Positions 51,847 to 61,389 of a stretch of DNA of 64,000 bases are shown here, piece after piece (positions within the stretch are counted from its first letter, which is position 1; each line of letters starts with the position of its first letter). The position numbers and the translations under genes are program-made. The notes beneath the pieces are model-generated. The model made no database searches. It saw only the letters and a program-made list of their open reading frames with translations, and had not been told where the DNA came from. Source of the DNA: CADCVW01 sp964251385 (GTDB lineage Bacteria > Pseudomonadota > Alphaproteobacteria > Sphingomonadales > Sphingomonadaceae); assembly GCA_964251385.1 (NCBI GenBank), contig CAXUJK010000005.1, positions 62,001-126,000 of the forward strand, read 5' to 3'.

Positions 51847-52284
51847 ATGGCCGAACCCGTAATCTACGTCCTTAACGGTCCCAACCTCAACCTGCTGGGT
51901 TCACGCGAGCCCGCGGTCTACGGTTCCGACACGCTCGACGACATCGCGGCGATGCTCACCGAACACGCTTCCAAAGTCGGGGTGATCGTCGACCTGCGCC
52001 AGTCGAACCACGAGGGCCACCTCATCGACTGGCTGCACGAGGCATCGGCACGCGGCGCGAAGGCCGTCATCCTCAACGCGGGCGGCTACACCCACACGTC
52101 GGTCGCCTTGCGCGACGCGGTGTCCGCGATCCCGGTCCCCGTCATCGAAGTCCACATCTCCAACCCGCACGCCCGCGAGCCGTTTCGCCACGTCAGCCTG
52201 ATCGCGCCGGTCGCGCGCGGCAGCATCACCGGCTTGGGTGCGCTGGGCTACACGCTGGCGCTGGACGCGGCGGCGCGGCTCTGA
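51847..52284 (+). CDS. aroQ: Type II 3-dehydroquinate dehydratase
   Basis: 145 residues. Third step of the shikimate pathway. LNGPNLNLLGSREPAVYG at the N-terminus holds the catalytic Arg/Tyr, SNHEGHLIDWLH the second loop, NAGGYTHTS and EVHISNPHAREPFR the rest. Start at 51847; a long upstream frame is antisense to thiS and thiG. The aroQ-accB-accC order is a conserved proteobacterial operon. Confidence 0.96.
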   Translation: MAEPVIYVLNGPNLNLLGSREPAVYGSDTLDDIAAMLTEHASKVGVIVDLRQSNHEGHLIDWLHEASARGAKAVILNAGGYTHTSVALRDAVSAIPVPVIEVHISNPHAREPFRHVSLIAPVARGSITGLGALGYTLALDAAARL

Positions 52285-52298
52285 CAGAGCGCCACCGC

Positions 52299-52763
52299 AT
52301 GGAAGACGACAACAAAGGCGCGATGCAGATCGACGCCGCGCTCGTGCGCCAGCTCGCGCAGCTGCTGGCCGAAGGCGACCTGAGCGAGATCGAGGTCGAG
52401 GACGGCGAACGCCGCATCCGCCTCAAGCGCAAGATCGACGCACCGGCCGCCGCGCCCGCGCCCGCGCCGATGCTCGCCACGCCGGCGCCCGCGCCCGCCG
52501 CCGCGCCGGCCGCGATCCCCGCCGACCATCCCGGCGCGGTGAAATCACCCATGGTCGGCACCGCCTATCTGTCGAGCGAACCTGGCTCCAAACCATTCGT
52601 CTCCGTTGGCGACAAGGTGTCCGCGGGCGACACGCTGCTCATCGTCGAGGCCATGAAGGTCATGAACGCGATCGCGGCCACCGACGCGGGCACCGTCAAG
52701 CAGATCCTCATCCAGGACGGTCAACCCGTCGAGTATGATCAGCCGCTGATCATCGTCGCTTAA
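52299..52763 (+). CDS. accB: Biotin carboxyl carrier protein of acetyl-CoA carboxylase
   Basis: 154 residues. N-terminal helical region, an Ala/Pro linker, and the biotinyl domain with the biotinylated Lys in VEAMKVMN near 118. The stop overlaps accC's start by one base (TAATG). Confidence 0.97.
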   Translation: MEDDNKGAMQIDAALVRQLAQLLAEGDLSEIEVEDGERRIRLKRKIDAPAAAPAPAPMLATPAPAPAAAPAAIPADHPGAVKSPMVGTAYLSSEPGSKPFVSVGDKVSAGDTLLIVEAMKVMNAIAATDAGTVKQILIQDGQPVEYDQPLIIVA

Positions 52764-54127
52764 TGCCGGACATCAAGAAAGTCCTGATCGCCAACCGCGG
52801 CGAGATCGCGCTTCGCATCCACCGCGCGTGCCACGAAATGGGCATCCGGACGGTCGCTGTGCACTCCACCGCCGACGCGGACGCGATGCACGTCCGCCTC
52901 GCCGACGAGGCGATCTGCATCGGACCGCCCGCGGCCGCGGACAGCTACCTCAACGTCCCCAACATCATCTCCGCGGCCGAGATCGCGCACGCGGACGCGA
53001 TCCACCCGGGCTACGGCTTCCTGTCCGAAAACGCGCAGTTCGCGGAGATCGTGGAGCTCCACAACATCATCTGGATCGGCCCCAAGCCCGAGCATATCCG
53101 CACGATGGGCGACAAGATCGAAGCGAAGCTGACCGCGGCCAAGCTCGGCCTGCCGCTCGTTCCCGGCTCCGACGGCCCGCTCGAGACGATCGCCGAAGCG
53201 CGCGCGATCGCGGAAAAGATCGGCTACCCCGTCATCATCAAGGCCGCGTCCGGCGGCGGCGGGCGCGGCATGAAGGTCGTAACCTCCGAAGACCAGCTCG
53301 AATCCCTCATGAGCCAGGCGGGCACCGAAGCGAAGGCCGCATTCGGCGACGGCACGGTGTACATGGAGAAGTACCTCACCAATCCCCGCCACATCGAGTT
53401 CCAGGTTTTCGGCGACGGCGAGGGCAACGCGATTCACCTCGGCGAACGCGACTGCTCCCTCCAGCGCCGCCACCAAAAGGTGCTGGAAGAAGCCCCCTCT
53501 CCCGTCATCCGCGGCGACGAGCGCGACCGCATGGGCGGGATCGTGTCCCGCGCCATGGCCGACATGGGCTATCGCGGCGCGGGCACGATCGAATTCCTGT
53601 ACGAAGGCGGCGAATTCTACTTCATCGAAATGAACACCCGGCTGCAGGTCGAACATCCGGTGACCGAGATGATCACGGGGGTCGACCTCGTGCGCGAACA
53701 GATCCGCGTCGCATCCGGTCGCGGCCTGTCCTGCGCGCAGGACCAGATCCGCTTCCGGGGTCACGCGATCGAATGCCGCATCAACGCGGAGGACCCCAAG
53801 ACCTTCGCCCCCAGCCCCGGAACCGTAAAGGCCTATGTCGCGCCCGGCGGCATGCACGTCCGCGTCGACAGCGGCCTCTACGCCGGCTACCGCGTGCCGC
53901 CTTACTATGACAGCATGGTCGGCAAGCTGATCGTCTACGGCTCCACCCGCGAACGCTGCATCATGCGCCTGAAGCGCGCGCTTGAGGAATTCGTGATCGA
54001 GGGCATGAAGACCACCATCCCCCTCCACGCCGCCATCATCCGCGACCCCGAGTTCCTGAGCGGCGAGTATACGATCAAGTGGCTGGAGGAATGGTTGGCG
54101 CGGGACGCGGAGGAAGTGCAGACCTGA
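52763..54127 (+). CDS. accC: Acetyl-CoA carboxylase biotin carboxylase subunit
   Basis: 454 residues with ATP-grasp fold. KVLIANRGEIALRI at the start, ASGGGGRGMKVV glycine loop, and EMNTRLQVEHPVTE catalytic stretch are intact. Carboxylates biotin on AccB. The last 53 bases overlap convergent vapC. Confidence 0.98.
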   Translation: MPDIKKVLIANRGEIALRIHRACHEMGIRTVAVHSTADADAMHVRLADEAICIGPPAAADSYLNVPNIISAAEIAHADAIHPGYGFLSENAQFAEIVELHNIIWIGPKPEHIRTMGDKIEAKLTAAKLGLPLVPGSDGPLETIAEARAIAEKIGYPVIIKAASGGGGRGMKVVTSEDQLESLMSQAGTEAKAAFGDGTVYMEKYLTNPRHIEFQVFGDGEGNAIHLGERDCSLQRRHQKVLEEAPSPVIRGDERDRMGGIVSRAMADMGYRGAGTIEFLYEGGEFYFIEMNTRLQVEHPVTEMITGVDLVREQIRVASGRGLSCAQDQIRFRGHAIECRINAEDPKTFAPSPGTVKAYVAPGGMHVRVDSGLYAGYRVPPYYDSMVGKLIVYGSTRERCIMRLKRALEEFVIEGMKTTIPLHAAIIRDPEFLSGEYTIKWLEEWLARDAEEVQT

Positions 54128-54494
54128 CGTCGGTTTGCGCGAAATCGTTGCCGACGAAGAGCAGCGGCGCAGCGCGCTGCATCGCCAACACGTAAGCGAA
54201 GCAGTCGCCGAAGTTCAGCTTTGCCGCGTGAACGCCTTTTCCCCATTGCCGGTAAGCGTCCGCCGCCAAGCGGGCCGCTTCAGCGGTGAACGGCACGACT
54301 TGAACGTTCAGAGCGGCCATGGCGATGCGGAGTTCGTCTCCGACACCCCGCCTGTCTGCTACGATGAGCAGTTCGGCAAGCGTGCCCGCGGAGATATGCA
54401 CGTCGTCGGAACCCTGCAGAACCATCATGCAGTCGCCCGCTTCGGGCGCGTCCAGCGCGATCGCCATCAGCGCGGACGTGTCCACGACGATCAT
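54075..54494 (-). CDS. vapC: VapC-type PIN toxin, apparently without antitoxin
   Basis: 139 residues from MIVVDTSALMAIALDAPEAG. PIN acidic residues D5, E41, D97 (NFGDCFAY) and D117 (GNDFAQ) are intact, so it should be an active RNase. A VapB gene normally lies immediately upstream, but here the preceding gene is the type IIG enzyme, whose stop is 14 bases away. Its 3' end intrudes on accC by 53 bases. Confidence 0.9.
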   Translation of the reverse strand: MIVVDTSALMAIALDAPEAGDCMMVLQGSDDVHISAGTLAELLIVADRRGVGDELRIAMAALNVQVVPFTAEAARLAADAYRQWGKGVHAAKLNFGDCFAYVLAMQRAAPLLFVGNDFAQTDVRSALPPRPAPTIPPAT

Positions 54495-54507
54495 CCCGCC
54501 GCGATGC

Positions 54508-57500
54508 TCATGTCGGCAGGCCGGTGTCGTCGTCGTAGAGGAAATCCTGACTGCGTGCGGCCGACGGACCCGGCTTCGCCTTGGCGGTCGCGGTTCTGCC
54601 GAACGCTTGCAGGATCGCCCGCCTGTTCGCCGCCGTCGTCCGCGGTGCCGAGGGTGCCGGCTGGTCGTTTCCACCGTTCGCCCGGCGCACCAACGCTCGC
54701 TCCGCCGCGCTCAGCCCGAACAACGCCGCGGTCAGGTCATCCAGCCGCGCCTCGCCCCCGCGAAGCTCGGCGGTCAGCCGCGACAGTTCGCCCTGAAAGC
54801 CGACGATCTGGCCGACGACGGGCGCGTCGGCGGTCATCGCGGTACCGCGCAAGCCGTCGATCAGCCGCTTGCCGTCGCCCTTGCCGTTCGCCTCGAAGGT
54901 CAGTGCCACGACCTGCCATTGCGCGAGCAGGAACGGAGCCATGTCGGCGGCGACGAAGGCGCGCGCGACGGGCGTGCCGTCGACGGTGAAGCGCAGTTCG
55001 CCTTCGTCGAGTTCCGCGTCGAGGGCGGAGTCCAGCCGGATCGCGCGGTCGACACGGTCGACGGCGGCGTTCATCTCCTCGGCGTAACGCGCGCTGGCCC
55101 ACGCGGGGCGCTGCGAAGGCGGCATGTTGCGCGGCACGTCGGCCTGAACATCGGCGACGGGCCGGACGTCGGGCAACAGCCATTCGTGCGGACGCTTGCG
55201 CCGCGAAGTGGCCCCCAGCCGGTCCGCGATTTTTCCGACCAGCGACAGCCGCCGGGTATAGCCCCGCTGCAGCCCTTCCGCGACCGCGGCAACTTCCGCT
55301 CGCTGTTCGGCGTCGGCGTTGGGCACGGGCAGAGGAGCGATGAACTGCTTGTTAGCTTCGTAGTAGTCATTGGCCTTGGGCTTACCGCGCCAACGGAAGA
55401 GCAAGTCTACGACAGGTGAATTCAGAACACCGAGCAGGAACCCGCCTGCGCGCTTCGGTACGATGCCGTTCACGCGCACGTTGTTGAGGTAATACTCGCC
55501 TGCCTGATCGTAGCACACGCGCATTCCCGGCACGGTCTGCGCCACGACCAGCTTCCTGATCTCCTGCTTGTCCAGGTTCTGGTCGCGACCGAAGCGGTAC
55601 CATCGCTCGTCGTCGAACTTATCGCCACCTTCGCGCGCGCGCAGCTCGACCTCGAAGCGTAGCAGGTACGACCAAGCCCGTAGGTATCGCGTCTCCATCT
55701 GCGCTGCGGTCAGCAGCGTCGCTCCGCTCGCATCCACGGCATAGGGAAAGAGGATATAAGTGTCCGTCGACGGCGCGATGAAGCGCTTGGCCTGCCGTCC
55801 CGACACGAGCGGCTTCATGATCTCGTCCTCGATCCGCACCTCGAATGAAGGCGGCTGGACGTTGCCTTCCTTGGGCGGCGTGTGGAGGAAGCGGCCGGGG
55901 GATAATCGTTTCAGGTGGTAGACATAGTCGGCGCTCGTAATCAGCCCTTGGTAGATCGACTTCGTCACCGCCGGATCATCCAACCTCCGGCATTCGGCCG
56001 CTAGCCGCCCGGCGAGCTTGCGCACGGGTTCGGGTGCGATCAGCCACGGATCGCCCGTGCTCGGCAGCTCGCCATACGGGATGATCCCCGCCGGATCGCT
56101 CCAATCGACCTTGCCCAGGTCGCCATCGCGCGCGAACGCCACCTTGACGCCCGCGTTGCGCGCCTTGGAGTAGACCTGGATCGCGGTGTAGGTGGTCAGT
56201 CCCTCGAACACCTGGTGCGACCGGAAGTCGATCCATCGTTCCAGATGCCCGCCCGCGTGCACGAGCGTGCGAAGTCCCGCGCCGTAATCGTTGCCGGGCC
56301 ACAGATTGGGTGCGATGTACCCCATGCGTCCTTCCGGCCCGAGGAGCCCGAGCCCGCGTTCGATGAAGGGCAGATACAGGTCCGTGTTCCCCGTCTGCGC
56401 GCTCGCATAGACAGGGGTGCCGCCCGCCGCGCTGCGCAGGTAATCCGCGGTCTCCGGGTAAACCCGTGCGTAATTCTGCAGTTTGACGTAAGGCGGGTTG
56501 CCGATCACCGCGTCGAACCCGCCGCGCGCGTGCACGTCCGGCCATGCGGCCGCCCAGTCGAATGCCGCGACCCGCTCGCGCGTTTCCTCGTCGATGTCGG
56601 CCGCGCCCGGCCAAGCATCGAACTCGGGCCCGATCAGGCTGTTGCCGTGGCGGATGCGCCCGTCCAGACTAGAAAGCGGCTTTTCCGCGCGCGCCGTGTG
56701 CAGCCATAGCGACAATTTGGAAATCTCCACGGACGCCGGGTTGATGTCGACGCCGTGCAGGTTGTTCGACAGGATCAGGTCGATCAGCCCGTTCTCCTCG
56801 ATCAACGCGACGTTCGCGTCCAGGCGCCGGCGCGTTTCCATCACGAACTGGAACTCGCGCACGACGTACTGCAGCGCGGTCAGCAGGAACGCGCCCGACC
56901 CGCACGCCGGATCGACGACGGTCAATCGCTGCAGGCGCGCCCAATACGCTTCCGCCGCCGTCGCGACCGGATCTCCGTTCGCCGGCCAACCCGCCGCCTT
57001 GCGCCAATCACGAAACAGCGGGCCGATCGTTTCGTCGACGATACGCCGGACGATCGGTTCGGGGGTGTAGTACACGCCTTCGCGCTTGCGCTTGCCGACA
57101 ATCGCGGCGATCGATTCGCGCCCTTCCGCCTCCGCTTCCAGCACCTCCAGATCGTCGATGGACTGTTCGAAGATATGACCCAGCGTGTAAAGGCCGATGC
57201 TGTTGTTGGCGTCGCCCTCCGCCGCGAAATTGTACGTCGCCGCCAGATAAAGCAGCGTCTCCTTGTCCGCCTCCACGCTCGCCGGATTGCGCCCCTGACC
57301 CTTCGCGCAGAAAAGGCTGGTGGGCAGGCGCAGCGCGTCGATGTCCGGATCGTTCTCGAACAGGCCGCCGTTGAAACGGTGCACGCGCATGTCGTCGATC
57401 TCGCCGCCTTCGTTCATGGTGCGGAACACGATCTGCAGGATTTCCCAGACGCGCGTGCCGCCGGGCGCGTAGAACCGGTCCAGGCTCTCCCGCATCAGCT

Positions 57501-58473
57501 GGTCGCGCAGCAGGTTGAGCGGGAATGCGACGCGCATTCCCATGTCCTCGGCGAACATGACGAAGATCAGCCGGTCGAGCACTTTCTGCGCCAATCGGAG
57601 CTTGCCCGCCGCGGTGAGATGGTCGAGCCCGGGATGCGTGCGCACGACGGTGTAGAGGCGGGTGCGGTAGTCGCGATACTCGCCGTAGAACGCCTTCTCG
57701 AGCTTGCGCTCGCTCGTTCCCTGCTTGCCGATCAGCGCTTCGATGCGCGGCCGCCCGAACGCGCTGAGCAGCATGTCGGGCCGCAGCAGCCGCCAGAACA
57801 GGAAACGATCGAACCGGTCCTCGTCCGTGTCGCTCAGCAACGACGCGCGGTCGAACAGGTCCGCGCCTTTCAGGCGGAAGCGAAGAAAGCGTTCGGGCGC
57901 GCGATCCCACCAGTACAGGCGGAACTCGTTGGTGTCGGTGACCAGCGCGAAGCGCGGCAGCACGGGTTCGTTCCCCAAGAACCCGCGGCGGGCGAAGCGC
58001 AGGTAGTCGAGTCCCTGGACGACCGCCGACCGCGTATTGCCTTTTCGGGCTTGTGGTTTGTCGAGGTCCGCGCCCACGCCCTTGAATTCGCAGACGACCT
58101 GCGGGATCGTCGTGCCGCCTTCTCCGAAATAGCCGAGCGCCAGGTCGGCGGCCCCCGCCGCGCCGCCCGCGCCCGCTCCGGGAACGCCGAACTGCTGCTG
58201 CAGCGTCCACTCGGAACGCCCCGTGGCGGCGTCGGCATACCCCCACGTGTCGACGAAGAAGCGTTGAATGAACGCCGCCTCGATCTCGCTCTCTCCGGTC
58301 AGCTTGCGGTTGGACCACGCTTGGAGGCGCGTCGTGAGCGCCGTCTCGTCCGCGCTGTCCTTGAAATCGAGATACTCGTAGTTGAATTCGGCCCACAGGA
58401 AGCTGCGATCCAACAGGGGCTTGAAACGCTCTGCCATGGCGCGAGCTATCGACGACATCGCGACCGCCGACAA
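54508..58473 (-). CDS. Type IIG restriction enzyme-methyltransferase
   Basis: 1,321 residues in one chain. N-terminal nuclease-like motif with D110 and CEFKG (E129, K131), a helical linker, then an N6-adenine methyltransferase with DPACGSGAFLL (motif I) and IGNPPYVKLQN (motif IV). The C-terminal 500 residues, starting around the TaqI-like region (APEPVRKLAGRL), should contain the target recognition domain. This is the Eco57I/MmeI layout: cutting and modification in one protein. No separate specificity subunit is present. It lies between accC and a ParA-like gene, as a likely insertion with vapC. Confidence 0.9.
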   Translation of the reverse strand: MSAVAMSSIARAMAERFKPLLDRSFLWAEFNYEYLDFKDSADETALTTRLQAWSNRKLTGESEIEAAFIQRFFVDTWGYADAATGRSEWTLQQQFGVPGAGAGGAAGAADLALGYFGEGGTTIPQVVCEFKGVGADLDKPQARKGNTRSAVVQGLDYLRFARRGFLGNEPVLPRFALVTDTNEFRLYWWDRAPERFLRFRLKGADLFDRASLLSDTDEDRFDRFLFWRLLRPDMLLSAFGRPRIEALIGKQGTSERKLEKAFYGEYRDYRTRLYTVVRTHPGLDHLTAAGKLRLAQKVLDRLIFVMFAEDMGMRVAFPLNLLRDQLMRESLDRFYAPGGTRVWEILQIVFRTMNEGGEIDDMRVHRFNGGLFENDPDIDALRLPTSLFCAKGQGRNPASVEADKETLLYLAATYNFAAEGDANNSIGLYTLGHIFEQSIDDLEVLEAEAEGRESIAAIVGKRKREGVYYTPEPIVRRIVDETIGPLFRDWRKAAGWPANGDPVATAAEAYWARLQRLTVVDPACGSGAFLLTALQYVVREFQFVMETRRRLDANVALIEENGLIDLILSNNLHGVDINPASVEISKLSLWLHTARAEKPLSSLDGRIRHGNSLIGPEFDAWPGAADIDEETRERVAAFDWAAAWPDVHARGGFDAVIGNPPYVKLQNYARVYPETADYLRSAAGGTPVYASAQTGNTDLYLPFIERGLGLLGPEGRMGYIAPNLWPGNDYGAGLRTLVHAGGHLERWIDFRSHQVFEGLTTYTAIQVYSKARNAGVKVAFARDGDLGKVDWSDPAGIIPYGELPSTGDPWLIAPEPVRKLAGRLAAECRRLDDPAVTKSIYQGLITSADYVYHLKRLSPGRFLHTPPKEGNVQPPSFEVRIEDEIMKPLVSGRQAKRFIAPSTDTYILFPYAVDASGATLLTAAQMETRYLRAWSYLLRFEVELRAREGGDKFDDERWYRFGRDQNLDKQEIRKLVVAQTVPGMRVCYDQAGEYYLNNVRVNGIVPKRAGGFLLGVLNSPVVDLLFRWRGKPKANDYYEANKQFIAPLPVPNADAEQRAEVAAVAEGLQRGYTRRLSLVGKIADRLGATSRRKRPHEWLLPDVRPVADVQADVPRNMPPSQRPAWASARYAEEMNAAVDRVDRAIRLDSALDAELDEGELRFTVDGTPVARAFVAADMAPFLLAQWQVVALTFEANGKGDGKRLIDGLRGTAMTADAPVVGQIVGFQGELSRLTAELRGGEARLDDLTAALFGLSAAERALVRRANGGNDQPAPSAPRTTAANRRAILQAFGRTATAKAKPGPSAARSQDFLYDDDTGLPT

Positions 58474-58514
58474 GCCGTGCGCGATGACGCTGTGAGGACG
58501 CGCCGCGCCGCGCT

Positions 58515-59270
58515 ATGCTCGCCCCCATGAAGTCCGTTGCGGTTTACAGCGTCAAGGGCGGCGTCGGAAAGACGTCGTTGGCCGTCAACCTCGCGTGGGG
58601 CTCGGCGACGCGAAGCGGACGGCGGACCTTGTTGTGGGACCTCGACGCGCAGGCCGCGTCCACGTTCATCCTCGACGGCGACGCTCCGCGTGCAGGCGAG
58701 GCCAGGTCGCTGTTCGCGCGCGATGCCGCTCCCGACACGCTCGCCGTGTCGACCGCGTTTGCCGGGCTCGACCTGCTCCCCGCCGACGCGTCGCTGCGCG
58801 ATCTCGACGCCTTCTTTGCAGGGCTCGGCAAGAAGAAGCGCCTATCCCGCCTCGTCGAAGCGCTGGGCGCGAGCTACGAGCGCATCGTACTCGATTGCCC
58901 GCCCGGCCTGTCGCAGACCGCCGAGCAGATCCTGCGCGCCGCCGACCTCATCGTCGTGCCCGTCATCCCCTCGCCTTTGTCGAAACGCGCGCTGGGCGAC
59001 GTGCTCGCGCATCTCGACGACACGGGGCAGCCGCGCGGCACGATCCTGCCCGTGTTCAACATGGTCGACCGCCGCCGCATGATGCACACCGCCGCGCTCG
59101 ATGCCGAACCGCGCTGGCCCACGATCCCCATGGCAAGCGCGGTCGAGCTGATGGGCGTGCACCGCGACGCGGTCTGCGCCTACGCACCCCGTTCCCCGGC
59201 CAGCGTTGCGATCGAGGCCTTGTGGACCGTCATAGAACGCCGTCTGACCCGCGATGCGCCAAAACCATGA
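58515..59270 (+). CDS. ParA/MinD-family ATPase
   Basis: 251 residues (247 from the second Met). Deviant Walker A KGGVGKTSLAVNLAW with its signature lysine, Walker B IVLDCPPG. No ParB is nearby, so it is an orphan ParA of the chromosomal type that positions other cargo. Its stop overlaps the aat start (ATGA). Confidence 0.92.
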   Translation: MLAPMKSVAVYSVKGGVGKTSLAVNLAWGSATRSGRRTLLWDLDAQAASTFILDGDAPRAGEARSLFARDAAPDTLAVSTAFAGLDLLPADASLRDLDAFFAGLGKKKRLSRLVEALGASYERIVLDCPPGLSQTAEQILRAADLIVVPVIPSPLSKRALGDVLAHLDDTGQPRGTILPVFNMVDRRRMMHTAALDAEPRWPTIPMASAVELMGVHRDAVCAYAPRSPASVAIEALWTVIERRLTRDAPKP

Positions 59271-60016
59271 TCCGGCTCGACCCCGCGCTCCTTCTGTCCG
59301 CCTACGCGGCGGGCATCTTCCCGATGGCCGACAGCCGCGACGCGGACGAGCTGTTCTGGGTCGAACCGACACGCCGCGCGATCCTGCCGCTGGACGGGTT
59401 CGTCCTGTCCAGATCGCTGCGCAAGACGGTGCGCGCGAACCGGTTCCGCGTGACCCGCGACACCGCGTTCGCCGCCGTGCTGGACGCGTGCGCGGACCGC
59501 GAGGAGACGTGGATCAACCCGGCGATCGCGCGCGGATACCTGCGCCTGCACGAGGCGGGGCACGCGCACTCGGTCGAATGCTGGAAAGGCGAAGACCTGG
59601 TCGGCGGTCTGTACGGCGTGCGGCTGGGCGCGGCGTTCTTCGGCGAATCGATGTTCAGCCGCGCCACCGACGCATCCAAGGTCGCGCTCGCCTGGCTCGT
59701 CGCGCGCCTGCGCGTGGGAAACTTCCGGCTGCTCGACTGCCAGTTCATGACGCCCCACCTCGCCAGCCTCGGCGCGGTGGAGATTTCCCGCGCCGACTAC
59801 GCGGCCGTGCTGGGCGACGCGGTCGCCGCGACGGGGATCGGCGCGGGAGCCGGCTCCGGCCTAGGCCGCGTTCTCGGCCTCGGCCGCGCCTTGCCCTCGC
59901 CCGACTTTTCCGCGCTCGACGCCTTGCTGTCGCCCCCTCCCGAAGATGGCGCCTCCAGCGTGTCCGCGCCCGATCCCGGGTGCGTCATCGTGCACGCCTT
60001 GGGCCACACGTCGTAG
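59267..60016 (+). CDS. aat: Leucyl/phenylalanyl-tRNA-protein transferase
   Basis: 249 residues. Adds Leu or Phe to N-terminal Arg/Lys of proteins for ClpS/ClpAP degradation. Motifs YAAGIFPMADSRDADELFWV, GGLYGVRLGAAFFGESMFS and DCQFMTPHLASLGA are intact. The last 70 residues are Gly/Ala/Pro-rich and overlap the antisense DUF2155 gene by 220 bases, so the C-terminal tail may be longer than functionally needed. Confidence 0.94.
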   Translation: MIRLDPALLLSAYAAGIFPMADSRDADELFWVEPTRRAILPLDGFVLSRSLRKTVRANRFRVTRDTAFAAVLDACADREETWINPAIARGYLRLHEAGHAHSVECWKGEDLVGGLYGVRLGAAFFGESMFSRATDASKVALAWLVARLRVGNFRLLDCQFMTPHLASLGAVEISRADYAAVLGDAVAATGIGAGAGSGLGRVLGLGRALPSPDFSALDALLSPPPEDGASSVSAPDPGCVIVHALGHTS

Positions 60017-60447
60017 ACGGGGTGCTCGACGACGTTGAGCGACGGCGTCTCCTTATACACCCACCCGGAGAACACGCGCCGGAACCGTTCGTCCGTGCCC
60101 TGCACGTCCAATTGCAGAAACGCGCCTGTCAGCTGTTCCGGCTCCCACGGCGCCGTCGTCTCGCACGCCGACATGCGCACGATCGCATCGCCGACGCGCA
60201 CCGCCTCGCCCGGTTTCATCGCCAGCTCGGTCGCGATCCCGTTGCGCTTGTTGAGCAACCCGATCATCGCCGATCGCTCGGCCATCGGCGTGGTCCCTTC
60301 GGTGCTGACCGCGGCGACGGGCGGCGCGACGCGTCCCATGCGCACGGGCGCGGGCCGCGCAATCGCCTTGGTGTTCTGATCCGTCGCGGGCGCATCGCTC
60401 CCGCACGCGGCCAGAGCAAGAAAGGCAAGCACTGCGATGCGCGTCAC
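59797..60447 (-). CDS. DUF2155 lipoprotein
   Basis: 216 residues with a lipobox LALAAC. Conserved DUF2155 core about 70-150 (GAFLQLDVQGTDERFRRVFS ... YDVWPKACTM). After that a 65-residue low-complexity Lys/Arg/Pro tail reads antisense to the end of aat. Upstream neighbours mlaD and NDUFA12 are in the order usual in alphaproteobacteria. Confidence 0.87.
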   Translation of the reverse strand: MTRIAVLAFLALAACGSDAPATDQNTKAIARPAPVRMGRVAPPVAAVSTEGTTPMAERSAMIGLLNKRNGIATELAMKPGEAVRVGDAIVRMSACETTAPWEPEQLTGAFLQLDVQGTDERFRRVFSGWVYKETPSLNVVEHPVYDVWPKACTMTHPGSGADTLEAPSSGGGDSKASSAEKSGEGKARPRPRTRPRPEPAPAPIPVAATASPSTAA

Positions 60448-60959
60448 TGCGCGGGCTCCGCTTCGGCTGCAGGCGCATCCGCCGGCGGCGGAGCCTCCCG
60501 TCCGGAGCCGTTGATGACTCCGCCGATCAGCGACATCATGTCGACCGCGCCCTGCGTTTCCAGGATCACGTCGCCCGCCTTCATCGGTTCGGCCGCGCCG
60601 CCGGGGATGAGCTGCACATAGCTCCCGCCGAGCAACCCTTCGCTCGTAATCGCCGCGCTGCTGTCCGCGGGCACGCGCAGGTCGTCATGCAGCGACAAGG
60701 TCACTTCCGCCTGCAGGCTTTTGGGGTCGAGCCGCTGCGCCGATACCGCGCCCACGCGCAGGCCCGCGACGCGCACGTCCGTGCCGACCGCGATCCCGCT
60801 TGCGCTCGGAAACACGGCGGTGACCTCCATCCCCCCGCGCCCGCCGCCCGTCCGGCTCCACGCGAACAGGACGAACGCGAGTGCGACGAGGACCACGATA
60901 AACCCGACCAGTGCCTCCGTCCGGCTTTCGCGCGCACCCGTCATCCGCCGGGCGTCCAA
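60444..60959 (-). CDS. mlaD: MlaD family MCE-domain protein
   Basis: 171 residues (166 from the second Met). One N-terminal transmembrane helix, then an MCE domain (FPSASGIAVGTDVRVAGLRV, SEGLLGGSYVQLIPG). Part of the Mla ABC system that moves phospholipids between membranes; the rest of mla is not in this window. Overlaps both neighbours by a few bases. Confidence 0.93.
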   Translation of the reverse strand: MDARRMTGARESRTEALVGFIVVLVALAFVLFAWSRTGGGRGGMEVTAVFPSASGIAVGTDVRVAGLRVGAVSAQRLDPKSLQAEVTLSLHDDLRVPADSSAAITSEGLLGGSYVQLIPGGAAEPMKAGDVILETQGAVDMMSLIGGVINGSGREAPPPADAPAAEAEPAQ

Positions 60960-61327
60960 GCCTGGTAATCTCCGGTAACCGCAGGCCGCACCCCGCCCCG
61001 ATCAAGCGCGCCCGCCGGCTTGTACGCGGCGGAAGTCCCCGTCAGGTTGCCCGTCGCGGGGATCTCGTACGCGCGCGCGGGCGGCAGCACCTCGTCGGGC
61101 AGCCCGTCGAAGGTCCCGTGCAGCCACCCCCACCATTCGGGCGCGATGCGCGCCGCGTCGTTCGCGCCTTCGTACATCACCCAGCGCCGGCCTGGGTTCT
61201 TCCGGTCGCGGAAATACGTATTGCCCATGGCGTCGGACCCGACCTGCTCGCCCCGCCGCCAGCTGAACAGCCGCGTCCCAATCGTGCCGCCATTCCACCA
61301 AGTGAAGATCGAACCCAGAAAACTCAT
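60941..61327 (-). CDS. Complex I NDUFA12-like subunit
   Basis: 128 residues with GTRLFSWRRGEQVGSDAMGN, the conserved NDUFA12 (B17.2) fold, and RRWVMYEGANDAARIAPEWW. Supernumerary complex I subunit of alphaproteobacteria and mitochondria. First gene of the mlaD-DUF2155 group. Confidence 0.95.
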   Translation of the reverse strand: MSFLGSIFTWWNGGTIGTRLFSWRRGEQVGSDAMGNTYFRDRKNPGRRWVMYEGANDAARIAPEWWGWLHGTFDGLPDEVLPPARAYEIPATGNLTGTSAAYKPAGALDRGGVRPAVTGDYQAWTPGG

Positions 61328-61389
61328 GCACGCGGCCTAGCGCGGGTGCGGGCGGAGAGGCAAGCAGGCACTCCCGTCTGCGCCACGGA

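Noticed and set aside
52760..54028. 422-residue antisense frame over accC
   Set aside because: Shadow frame; accC is unmistakable.
57008..58528. 506-residue minus frame overlapping the type IIG gene, and a 591-residue plus frame at 56755-58530
   Set aside because: Both overlap the strongly supported R-M gene and are Arg-rich shadows.
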